Source: JASLMY01 sp965226475
GTDB lineage: Bacteria > Pseudomonadota > Alphaproteobacteria > GCA-2731375
Length of the DNA: 64,000 bases
Assembly (NCBI GenBank): GCA_965226475.1
Contig: CBDDDJ010000004.1
Location: 682,001 to 746,000, forward strand
Reading direction: 5' to 3'
The notes under the pieces are model-generated. The model saw only the letters and a list, made by a program, of their open reading frames with translations. It was not told the origin of the DNA and made no database searches. Shown here one piece after another: positions 18,184-25,985 of the stretch; the stretch's first letter is position 1, and every line of letters starts with the position of its first letter. The position numbers were made by a program, and so were the translations under genes.

Positions 18184-19398
18184 ATGAAGATCACGGGCAT
18201 TGATACCTTCGTCGTGGACGCCGGCTGGCGTCCCTGGCAGTTCGTCGCCGTCCGCACGGACGAAGGCATCAGCGGCTACGGCGAATGCTCGGACGGGCGT
18301 AATCCTTATGGCGTCGTCGAAACCGCCAAGGAGATCGAGGCGATCCTCGTCGGCCTCGACCCGAGAGCGGTGGAGGCCCGCTACTGGGATATGTACCGCA
18401 TGGCGCGCCAGAGCCCGGGCGGCATCGCGGCCAAGGCGATCGCCGGCATCGACCTGGCGCTCTGGGATATCAAGGCCAAGGCGCTGGGCATCCCGGTCTA
18501 TGAGCTGGCGGGCGGGCCGATGCGGCACCGCCAGCGTGTCTATTGGTCGCATTGCGGCTCTTCCCGCATGGCGAACCACGCACTCATCGGCGTGCCGCCG
18601 ATCAACGGCTGGGACGATGTCACCGCGCTCGGCAAGGAAGTCGTGGCGCGCGGGTTCACGGCGCTCAAGACCAACCCGCTCTTCCCCGGCGAGGCGGCCT
18701 ACGGCTCCGGCCGGCTTGGCGGTTTCGGCGGCGGCCCCGGCACCACCGACGGCAACGTCACCAACCAGTTGCTCGATCATATCGTTACCCAGATCGGCAC
18801 CTTCCGCGATGCCGTCGGGCCACATGTCGACATTGCGCTGGACCTCAACTTCAACTTCCGGGTCGAGGCGGCGAAGCGGATTGCCAAGGTGCTGGAGCCG
18901 TTCAACATGATGTGGCTCGAGATCGACATCTACGAGCCCGATGGACTGCGCGAGATCCGCGATTCGACCAGCGTGCCGATCTGCTCGGGCGAGAACCTGA
19001 TCACGGCGCGCGACTACCGCCGCTATTTCGAGGCCCGGGCCATGGACGTCTGCATGGTCGACCTGCCGTGGAACGGCTTCACGCAATCGAGGAAGGTCGC
19101 GGACATGGCGGAGACCTTCGACATCAACGTCGCCCCACACAACTATTACAGCCACCTCTCGACCCTCCACTCGATGCACCTCTGCGCCTCGGTGGGCAAT
19201 GTCCGCATTTCGGAAATCGACGTCGACGACGTGCCGTGGAAGGACGATCTGCTGACTGAAAGGCTCGAGATCGAGGATGGCGAGGTGATCATCCCGGACC
19301 GGCCGGGTTGGGGCGGCGACCTCAACGAGGAGGTCGCCCGCGCCCACGTTTGGGAACGCGGTCGGCGGCCGGGCCATGCGGCCCCGCCGAGGGATTGA
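18184..19398 (+). CDS. Enolase-superfamily dehydratase (mandelate racemase subgroup-like)
   Basis: A 404-residue member of the enolase superfamily. It has FVAVRTDEGISGYGEC in the capping domain, FTALKTNPLF (Lys followed by Asn at the base position), IALDLNFNF (Asp ligand), MMWLEIDIYE (Glu ligand), ICSGENL (Glu ligand), VDLPWNG (Asp) and VAPHNYYSHLST (His). The Asp/His dyad and three acidic metal ligands are all in place, so it should be active, most likely a sugar-acid dehydratase of the galactonate/gluconate type. GAAAGGGCACCGGC precedes the ATG. The substrate is not known. Confidence 0.9.
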   Translation: MKITGIDTFVVDAGWRPWQFVAVRTDEGISGYGECSDGRNPYGVVETAKEIEAILVGLDPRAVEARYWDMYRMARQSPGGIAAKAIAGIDLALWDIKAKALGIPVYELAGGPMRHRQRVYWSHCGSSRMANHALIGVPPINGWDDVTALGKEVVARGFTALKTNPLFPGEAAYGSGRLGGFGGGPGTTDGNVTNQLLDHIVTQIGTFRDAVGPHVDIALDLNFNFRVEAAKRIAKVLEPFNMMWLEIDIYEPDGLREIRDSTSVPICSGENLITARDYRRYFEARAMDVCMVDLPWNGFTQSRKVADMAETFDINVAPHNYYSHLSTLHSMHLCASVGNVRISEIDVDDVPWKDDLLTERLEIEDGEVIIPDRPGWGGDLNEEVARAHVWERGRRPGHAAPPRD

Positions 19399-19399
19399 A

Positions 19400-19431
19400 G
19401 GCATTCGGGCACGTCGGCGGCCTCGAATGCC
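19400..19431 (+). terminator. Hairpin after the dehydratase gene
   Basis: GGCATTCG at 19400-19407 pairs with CGAATGCC at 19424-19431, two bases after the stop codon. No T-run follows, so intrinsic termination is weak or absent. It may be a 3' mRNA stability hairpin. Confidence 0.4.
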
Positions 19432-19437
19432 CGGGCC

Positions 19438-19692
19438 TCACTCGAGTGCGTCGTGGAAGGCCGAAAGGGCATTGAGCGCCCTGGGGAAGCCGGTATGGGG
19501 CGCCGCCGGCATGCGATCCTCGAGCCCCAGACCCGGCGCCAGTTGCGCTTCCGGACGATTGGCGGGAAACCCGAGCTTCTCCCGGATCGACGCCCAAGAC
19601 GTTCGCAAGCTGTCGCGCGCGGTCATGACCTGGTCATCCCGTGTCCGTCGGAATCGGGCCGCATCGACGGCGCGGTTGACGCCGGAAGGCAT
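19438..19692 (-). CDS. Doubtful small hypothetical protein
   Basis: An 84-residue minus-strand frame between two plus-strand genes. It contains RDSLRTSWASIREKLGFPAN and a Pro/Gly-containing tail, and reads more like protein than most shadow frames. No family is recognised and no convincing ribosome site is seen. It could be the 3' remnant of a lost gene. Confidence 0.25.
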   Translation of the reverse strand: MPSGVNRAVDAARFRRTRDDQVMTARDSLRTSWASIREKLGFPANRPEAQLAPGLGLEDRMPAAPHTGFPRALNALSAFHDALE

Positions 19693-19897
19693 ATCGACAC
19701 AGTAATACCGAGCGGCGATGAGAGGGGCTCATTACGGGTTGTCTGGCGTTCAGACGCCACGCGGGCTTTTCCTCGCATAAGCTCGGGCGCGCGGTCGCGC
19801 TTGCCGACCCGCGATGAGTTGCACTCAACGCAGGTCGGTATAACACGTGGCGAGGCGAGCACCGTCCGCCACCGGGGGCGGGGATGGGGAGCAGGCG

Positions 19898-21550
19898 ATG
19901 AACGGGATCGACTACATCGCGCGGATCATGAAACGGGAAGGCGTCGAGTGGATGTCGTGCTTTCCCTCCAACCCGCTGATCTCGGCCGCCGCCCGGGAAG
20001 GCATCCGTCCCATCGCCTTTCGTCACGAACGCGGCGCCGTCATGGCCGCCGACGGCTACAGCCGGATCAGCGACCGCCGCCGCTTCGGCGTGGTCGCGGT
20101 CCAGGCGCAGGCGGGCGCGGAGAACATGATGGGCGGGATCGCCCAGGCGGCCGCGGACAATATTCCGATCCTGGTCATGGTGGGCGGCAACAGCCTGGAG
20201 CAGATTTCCGTACGGCCGAACTTCTCCGCCGCGCAGCGGTTCCAGGGATGGGTCAAGCAGGTCGAGGCCATCTACACCCCCGACCAGATCGCCGACGTGA
20301 TGCGCCGTGCCTTTCACGGGCTTCGCAACGGCACGCCGGGTCCGGTGGTGGTCGAGCTCACCGGCGACGTCTGCGCCCGGGAGGTTCCCGAATCCGCCCA
20401 GACCTATTCCTCGCCCAAGCTCGCCCGCCAGGCCCCCGATGGGAGCGACATCGCGGACGCCGCCGAGGCCCTGATCGCCGCGAAGAAGCCGATGATCTGG
20501 GCCGGCGCCGGCGTGCTGTTCGCGGGCGCCACCGCCGCGCTTCGGGAATTGGCCGAACTCACCGCCATGCCGGTCTTCTGCACCATGCCGGGAAAATCGG
20601 CCTTCGACGAGCGCCATGCCCTTAGCCTCGGCGCCGGCAGCGGCGCCACGACGCTCGCCGCCCATCGCTGGCTTGCCGAAAGCGATGTTCTGCTGGCGCT
20701 CGGCACCAGCCTCACCCGCTCGCCCTACGGACAGAAGATCCCTTCCGGCAAGACGCTCATTCACGCCACGGTCAACCCCGACGACATCAACAAGGACGAG
20801 GCGGCGGATATCGGCCTCGCCGGAGATGCGCGCCTCGCCATCGAGGCGCTTATCGAGGCGGTGAAGGCCGGGACCGATGGCCGGGGCTTCGGCGAGCGCG
20901 CCGCCGTCGAGGCGGAGATCGCCGCGACGAAGAGCGAATGGATGGCGGAGTGGACGCCGCTGCTGACCTCGGACGAGGAACCGCTCAACTACTACCGTGT
21001 CATCCACGAGATCAACGAGAACCTCGATCTCGAGAACAGCATCGTCACCCACGATGCCGGCGCGCCGCGCGATTCGATCGTGCCCTTCTACCGGGCGACC
21101 ACGCCCCACAGTTACATTGGCTGGGGCAAAACCACCCATCTCGGATTCGGCATCCCCTTGATGATCGGCGCGAAGATGGCCGAGCCCGAGAAGTTCTGCC
21201 TGAACCTGATGGGTGACGGCGCCTTCGGCATGTCGGGAACGGACATCGAAACCGCCGCCAGGTCCGGCGCCGCGATTACCACGGTGCTGCTGAACAACGG
21301 AGCCATGGCGACCTATTCCGGGCCTAGCCAAGGCACCATCGGCCCGGAAGCGCGCGAACGCTACGGCGTCTCCACGATGCAGGGCGATTATGCCAAGATC
21401 GCCGAGGGCATGGGCGCCGTCGGCATCACCGTCGCCAAGGTCGGGGAAATCGCGCCGGCCCTGCGGGAAGCCCAGCGCCTGAACGCCGAGGGCAAGACCG
21501 TGCTGATCGACGTCCATGCCAACATCGAGCAGCGGCGCTCCCGCTTCTGA
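19898..21550 (+). CDS. Thiamine diphosphate-dependent enzyme (acetolactate synthase large subunit-like)
   Basis: About 550 residues with the three-domain ThDP enzyme layout. The N-terminal PYR domain carries the catalytic Glu in FRHERGAVMAADGYSR. A central domain follows. The C-terminal PP domain has the Mg/ThDP motif GDGAFGMSGTDIETAARSG ending in LLNN. The ATG at 19898 is chosen because GGGGAG lies 7-12 bases before it and the family motif YIARIMKREGVEW begins there. The longer frame from 19847 adds an unrelated 17 residues. The family includes acetolactate synthase, benzoylformate decarboxylase and oxalyl-CoA decarboxylase, and the substrate here is unknown. Its place after two enolase-superfamily genes suggests catabolic decarboxylation of a 2-oxo acid. 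Confidence 0.9.
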   Translation: MNGIDYIARIMKREGVEWMSCFPSNPLISAAAREGIRPIAFRHERGAVMAADGYSRISDRRRFGVVAVQAQAGAENMMGGIAQAAADNIPILVMVGGNSLEQISVRPNFSAAQRFQGWVKQVEAIYTPDQIADVMRRAFHGLRNGTPGPVVVELTGDVCAREVPESAQTYSSPKLARQAPDGSDIADAAEALIAAKKPMIWAGAGVLFAGATAALRELAELTAMPVFCTMPGKSAFDERHALSLGAGSGATTLAAHRWLAESDVLLALGTSLTRSPYGQKIPSGKTLIHATVNPDDINKDEAADIGLAGDARLAIEALIEAVKAGTDGRGFGERAAVEAEIAATKSEWMAEWTPLLTSDEEPLNYYRVIHEINENLDLENSIVTHDAGAPRDSIVPFYRATTPHSYIGWGKTTHLGFGIPLMIGAKMAEPEKFCLNLMGDGAFGMSGTDIETAARSGAAITTVLLNNGAMATYSGPSQGTIGPEARERYGVSTMQGDYAKIAEGMGAVGITVAKVGEIAPALREAQRLNAEGKTVLIDVHANIEQRRSRF

Positions 21551-21888
21551 TTCACATCGACGGAAGTCCCCGCCCGGCCGGGCGCGCGGCCGGGCAAGTC
21601 GACATCGATGTCGACCGGCAATACCGACCGGCACCGATGCCAGCCGATAATGAGTGGACCTCGTTGTCGGTTGTCGGAGTGCGCCAGACATGGCGCTTGC
21701 GGGCGGGGTGGTGGCGCGGCGAACACAAGGGACGCCGCAAGGAGGAGCGTTGTCGCCGCCGCCGTCGAACATCCCGCTCGACGACCCGGACCGGGCACTG
21801 GAGAGGCGGGGCCACGCCTGCCGCCGCCATGCCGACGACTGCAATGTTCATGTGGGCTCGCGGCGGGCCGGCGATCGCCGAGGCGCCC

Positions 21889-21910
21889 AAAAAAAACGGC
21901 CCCGGCCGTA
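21889..21910 (-). terminator. Intrinsic terminator of the chemoreceptor gene
   Basis: Read on the minus strand, ACGGC-CGGG-GCCGT is followed at once by eight T residues. This is a short but standard rho-independent terminator about 110 bases after the chemoreceptor stop codon. A longer pairing using AACGGCC further upstream is also possible. Confidence 0.7.
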
Positions 21911-21945
21911 AGAACGAACCGACCGAGCCGGCCGTTGCGGAACGT

Positions 21946-21975
21946 GGAAAGGGGCGTCATGAGACGCCCCTTTCC
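21946..21975. terminator. Perfect 13-bp hairpin between convergent genes
   Basis: GGAAAGGGGCGTC (21946-21958), loop ATGA, then the exact complement (21963-21975). It is symmetrical and could act on either strand. There is no T-run on either side, so it may be an mRNA 3' stabiliser or a factor-assisted terminator. Confidence 0.6.
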
Positions 21976-22022
21976 TCGCGGACGGACCGACGCGGTCCGT
22001 CTTCGTTGGTTGCTACTCCTCC

Positions 22023-24692
22023 TTAAGCGGCCCTGACGTCGTGCAGGAACTTGTCGACCTCGCCGCGCAGCTTCTCGGACTGCTCCGACATTTCCCGGGC
22101 CGCTTTCAACACCTCGCCCGCCGACTGGCCGGTCTGGCTCGAGGCCTCGCTGACGGCGGCGATGTTGGTGTTGACCTGTTGCGTGCCGGCGGCGGCCTCT
22201 TGCGCGTTGCGGCTGATCTCGCCGGTGGCGGCACCCTGCTCCTCGACCGCGGCCGCGACCGCGCCGGCGATCTCGTTGATCTCCGAGATCGTCTTGGTGA
22301 TGCCTTCCACGGCCCGCACCGCCTCGCCGGTCGCCCCCTGGATACCGTTGATCTGGGCCGCGATATCCTCCGTCGCCTTGGCCGTCTGCGTGGCCAGGTT
22401 CTTGACCTCGGAGGCGACCACGGCGAAGCCCTTGCCGGCATCGCCGGCACGGGCCGCCTCGATCGTGGCGTTCAGAGCCAGCAGGTTGGTCTGGCTGGCG
22501 ATATCGTTGATCAGATCGACCACGTCGCCGATCTTTTGCGACGCCTCGGCAAGGCCCTGAATTTGCCCCGTCGCCTGTTCGGCGGCGGAGACGGCGCCCT
22601 GCGCGATGGTGGAGGTGTTGGCGACCTGGCCCGAGATCTCGCTGATCGAGGTCGCCAGCTCCTCCGAGGCCGAGGCCACGGTCTGCACGTTGGCGGTGGC
22701 CTGCTCGGAGGCGACGGCCACCGTGCCGGTCCGCGTCGTGGCATCCTCGGCACTCGTGGTCATCGACTGGGCCGTGCTCTCCATCTCGGTCGAGGCGGAG
22801 GAGACCATGTCGACCACGCCCTTGACGCTGTTCTCCAGGCCGTCGGCCAGTTCGAGCATGGCCCGACGTTGCTCCTCGTCGGCGCGCTTCTTGGCCGCTT
22901 CCTGCTCTTCGCGCAGGCGGTCGGTCTCGATCGCGTTCTGCTTGAAGACCTCCACGGTCTCGGCCATCTCGCCGATCTCGTCGCCCCGCTCGGTGCCGGG
23001 GATCTCGACCGACTTGTCACCCTTGGCCAGGCGCTGCATGACCTCGGTCATGCTCTTGATCGGGTTGGCGATGGCGTTGCCGATCAGCCAGGCCAGGGCC
23101 AGACCGATGGCGAGCGCCAGGGCGATGCAGATGCCGATCATGATGTAGGTGTTGCGGACCGTCGCGGCGTTGGCGGCCTGCCGCGTCTCCATCAAGGCAA
23201 CCTCGGCGCCACTGAAGTCCGCCATCAGCTGGCGGAACTTGTCGAAGTACTGCTTGCCACGGGCCTCGCCGATCAGGTCGGCCATGTCGTCCATGTTCTT
23301 GGCATCGCCGATCTTGCCGCGGAGCGCGATGGTCGGCTCGGTGACGTTCTTCTGCCATTCGGCGATGGTCTGCAACGTCGCGTCCAGCAGCTTCACCTGG
23401 GCCGGGTTGTCGTTCACGGTTTTCCGCAGGCTGGCGATGAGTTTACTGAAATTCTTCTTGCCACCCTCGTAGGGCGCCAAGAACTCGTCCTTGCCGGCCA
23501 GCAGATAACCGCGCATGCTGGTCTCCATATCGACCGCCGCGGCGACGATGGAGTTGGCGTGATCGATCACCTCGTAGGTGTGCGTCACCCATTCCTCGTT
23601 CTTCCGCATGATCTCCAGATGGCGCGAGACGTTCTTGTTGGCCTCGACGCCCGCGGCCTGGCGTTCCACCATCAGCTTGGCCTCGACCTCGCTGAAGGCG
23701 GCGATCTGGCCGCGGAAGGCGTCGAAGAACGTCTTGCCGAGCTTGCGCCCGACCAGGGTCTCGACGTCCTGCAAGCTGGCGGTGCCGGCCACGACCTGGC
23801 GGCGAAGCGCGATCGCGGGCTCGGTCACCTCGTCGACCCATTTCCGGATGGTGGCCTCGGTCTCCTCGAGCCTGGCGACCTGCGCCGGGTTGTCGTTCAC
23901 GGTCTCCCGCAGGGCTTGGATTTCCTCGAAGAACTTGGCCTTGCCGGCGGTATAGGGCGCGAGGAATTCGTTCTCGCCGGCCAGCAGGTAACCGCGCATG
24001 CCGGTTTCCATGTCGACCGCGTGGGCCAGAAGCAGGGTGGCCTGGGCCAAGACGTTGTGCGTGTGATCGACCCACTTGCCGGTCTTCTCGATCAGGGTGG
24101 TGTCCTCCGACACCTTGTCTTCGGCGGCCTTGAAGGCCGCGCGACGCTCAGCCAGCAATTTCGCCTCGCGATCGATGAAGGTCTTGATCTGGCCGCGGAA
24201 CTTGTCAAAGTAGACCTTGCCGCGGGCCTCGCCCACGAGATCGGCCATGTCGTTCTTGGTCTCGGCGTCGCCGATCTCACGCCGCAGCGCGATCGTCGGC
24301 TCGGTGACCTTCTCCTGCCACTCGCGCAGCACCTGCTCGACCTCGCCCAGGCGCGCGACCTGCGTGGGGTTGTCGTTGACCGTCTGTTGCAACGAGGCGA
24401 TGCCTTCATAGGTTTTCGTCTCGCCACCCTGATAGGGGGCGAGGAACTCGTCCTTGCCGGCCAGCAGGTAGCCGCGCATGCCGGTTTCCATGTCGACGGC
24501 GGAGCCGACGATGCCGGTCGCATCGGCGAGCACGTTGTGGGTGTGCTCGACCCACTTGTTGGCCTTCGTGATCGAGTTGATGTTGAAGGTGGCGATGCCA
24601 CCCAGCAGCAGCAACAGGACCATCGGCGACAGCACGCCCAGCAGGATCTTCGGCTTGGTCTTCAGATCCGCGAACTTGAAGGAGAGTTTCAT
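22023..24692 (-). CDS. Methyl-accepting chemotaxis protein with triplicated CHASE3-like sensor module
   Basis: An 889-residue chemoreceptor. TM1 is near residues 16-37 (VLSPMVLLLLLGGIATF). Three tandem sensory modules of about 160 residues follow. Each carries the same core (VDMETGMRGYLLAG, or SMRG in the third) centred near residues 72, 232 and 392, followed by EFLAPY and VNDNP. TM2 (IMIGICIALALAIGLALAWLI) is near 515-535. A HAMP-like segment follows, then a signalling domain with the hairpin tip DLINDIASQTNLLALNATIE and GKGFAVVASEVKNLA. CHASE3-like four-helix modules bind small ligands or sense the envelope, and most receptors carry one. The ligand is unknown. No che genes are nearby, so it is an orphan receptor. 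The terminator at 21889-21910 is its own. Confidence 0.93.
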   Translation of the reverse strand: MKLSFKFADLKTKPKILLGVLSPMVLLLLLGGIATFNINSITKANKWVEHTHNVLADATGIVGSAVDMETGMRGYLLAGKDEFLAPYQGGETKTYEGIASLQQTVNDNPTQVARLGEVEQVLREWQEKVTEPTIALRREIGDAETKNDMADLVGEARGKVYFDKFRGQIKTFIDREAKLLAERRAAFKAAEDKVSEDTTLIEKTGKWVDHTHNVLAQATLLLAHAVDMETGMRGYLLAGENEFLAPYTAGKAKFFEEIQALRETVNDNPAQVARLEETEATIRKWVDEVTEPAIALRRQVVAGTASLQDVETLVGRKLGKTFFDAFRGQIAAFSEVEAKLMVERQAAGVEANKNVSRHLEIMRKNEEWVTHTYEVIDHANSIVAAAVDMETSMRGYLLAGKDEFLAPYEGGKKNFSKLIASLRKTVNDNPAQVKLLDATLQTIAEWQKNVTEPTIALRGKIGDAKNMDDMADLIGEARGKQYFDKFRQLMADFSGAEVALMETRQAANAATVRNTYIMIGICIALALAIGLALAWLIGNAIANPIKSMTEVMQRLAKGDKSVEIPGTERGDEIGEMAETVEVFKQNAIETDRLREEQEAAKKRADEEQRRAMLELADGLENSVKGVVDMVSSASTEMESTAQSMTTSAEDATTRTGTVAVASEQATANVQTVASASEELATSISEISGQVANTSTIAQGAVSAAEQATGQIQGLAEASQKIGDVVDLINDIASQTNLLALNATIEAARAGDAGKGFAVVASEVKNLATQTAKATEDIAAQINGIQGATGEAVRAVEGITKTISEINEIAGAVAAAVEEQGAATGEISRNAQEAAAGTQQVNTNIAAVSEASSQTGQSAGEVLKAAREMSEQSEKLRGEVDKFLHDVRAA

Positions 24693-25184
24693 TTCGAGCC
24701 TCGGGGGTTCAGAGTTGCGTTCGTGTGTCTCCCCAAATCGGATCGGCGAACGGGTGACACTGGAACAATGAATCCGCCGAGATCGTTAAAGCCCCGTTAA
24801 GCTCGGATAGTTTTTTAAATTTATTGGTTAAAGATTGGTGATCACGGCACTACGTTCGCATTCATGGATCGGGTTTGGCCGCCGGAACGACCACCCGACC
24901 CGGCCGGCGAGCGTCGAGCCCTTGGCGGGCCCGGATCGCGGCCCGGCTCAGGACCGCGGAGACCGCCTCGGGAAAACACCGATGCGACAGAGCATCTCCA
25001 CGCGGAGAGCGGGACCGCGCCTGCTTCCATGGTGGAAATCCCCGCGATCGATGTGCGCGGGATCCCATGCCGTACATGGCCCGCGCGGAATTGGTAGATC
25101 GGTTCTACCTCTTCGCCATTATCGCCAAGGCCGCTCTGGCGTTCATCCGCCGGCGACACCTACCGTCTTGGCGGCGGCGAGCCT
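24693..25184. other. 492-bp interval upstream of the chemoreceptor gene
   Basis: The part next to the chemoreceptor start is AT-rich (TTTTTTAAATTTATTGGTTAAAG near 24808) and probably holds its promoter. The rest is GC-rich with no recognised gene. The end of the DsbA-family gene lies at 25185. Confidence 0.5.
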
Positions 25185-25805
25185 TCAGCCGCGTTTGTTC
25201 GCGCCGGCCTGCTCCAGCAGTTTCTCCAGAACCTCGTAGGGCTGGGCGCCGACCACGCCGTGGCCGCCGGCGACGAAGGTCGGGACGCCGGTAACACCGC
25301 TGGCGCGGGAGCGGTTCCAGTCGGCATCGACCGCTTCGCCGTGGCGCCGATCCTCGAGAACCGCGCGGGCCTCGTCCACATCGAGACCGACCGCCCCCAC
25401 GATTTCGAGCAGCGCGTCGATGTCGCCGATGTTTCGCGCGTCCACGAAATAGGCCCGGTAGAGCGCGTCGTGCAGGGCTTCGCCCCCTTCCTGGGTGTCG
25501 GCCCAAATGCCGAGTTCCTGGGCCAGGCGGCTGTTGTAGGTATGGCTCCGCCGGCCGTAGGGCAGCCCTTCGGCGTCCATCAGGCCCTTCATGCGCTGGT
25601 ACATCGCGTCGACGTCGACGCCTCGGCCGGCGAACAGCCGCTCCAGCGACTGGCCCTCGGCCGGCGTCTCGGGATGCAGGGGGAAATGTACCCACTTCAC
25701 CTCGATGTCGAAGTTTTCCTTCAGTTTCTCAACACGCCCAGTGCTGAGGTAACACCACGGTCAAACGTAGTCCGTGAAGATCTCCAGGGTCACCGTCTCG
25801 GTCAT
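25185..25805 (-). CDS. DsbA/FrnE-family thiol oxidoreductase, probable selenoprotein (UPWC active site)
   Basis: The frame begins at the ATG at 25805, seven bases after GAGGAG, and has an in-frame TGA at codon 15 (25763-25761). It then runs on to 25185, giving 206 residues if TGA is read through. Translated, the N-terminus is VTLEIFTDYV-U-PWCYLSTG. The UGA falls exactly on the first cysteine of the FrnE/DsbA Cys-Pro-Trp-Cys motif. Downstream family features are VHFPLHPETPAEG, RSHTYNSRLAQELG and the cis-proline loop GVTGVPTFV. Other readings are a nonsense mutation or initiation at Met36 (25700), but the latter would give a protein without the active site. Selenocysteine insertion is supported by a hairpin at 25728-25748. 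The protein probably acts as a cytosolic dithiol/selenol oxidoreductase. Confidence 0.82.
25728..25748 (-). promoter_or_regulatory. Predicted bacterial SECIS element
   Basis: On the minus strand, CTCAGCAC pairs with GTGTTGAG over 8 bp (one G-U) around the five-base loop TGGGC. The loop begins 21 bases after the TGA, and a G is the second loop base. Both fit the published bacterial SECIS consensus (16-37 nt, G among the first two loop bases). GTT and AAC can extend the stem past a small internal loop. Folding was done by eye. Confidence 0.7.
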
Positions 25806-25851
25806 TCGCGGGCTCCTCGTCTTCGCTATGGCATTTCAAGATTGGTCCCGG

Positions 25852-25933
25852 CCACCCGCTCCCCCGGCGAAACCACCCCCCAGGGCACCCCAAGGGTACA
25901 CTCCACGGGTGGTTGGGCCGGGGGAGCGGGTGG
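25852..25933. repeat. Long imperfect palindrome upstream of the selenoprotein gene
   Basis: Seventeen bases at 25852-25868 (CCACCCGCTCCCCCGGC) are perfectly complementary to 25917-25933. A second inner stem pairs AACCACCC (25871-25878) with GGGTGGTT (25907-25914). The structure lies between the CoA-transferase stop (25986) and the DsbA-family start (25805), both on the minus strand. It could be a terminator for the first, a leader structure for the second, or a small palindromic mobile unit. Confidence 0.85.
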
Positions 25934-25985
25934 CTTGGCAATTCGGATCAAACCTGATCCGCGCCAGCCTCGAAGAGACGCACAT

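Larger units (their letters stand above)
19399..19897. other. 499-bp interval between dehydratase and ThDP enzyme genes
   Basis: It holds a hairpin just after the dehydratase stop and a doubtful minus-strand reading frame (19438-19692). The rest, up to the ThDP enzyme's ribosome site, shows no recognisable gene. A leader or promoter for the ThDP enzyme gene could be here. Confidence 0.5.
21551..22022. other. 472-bp interval between convergent genes, with two hairpins
   Basis: The convergent ThDP-enzyme and chemoreceptor genes are separated by non-coding GC-rich sequence. Apart from the two hairpins listed separately (21889-21910, 21946-21975), no gene was seen. Confidence 0.5.

Noticed and set aside
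22041..24800. A 919-residue plus-strand frame opposite the chemoreceptor gene
   Set aside because: Shadow of the chemoreceptor frame. The minus strand encodes clear MCP motifs and has a matching terminator.
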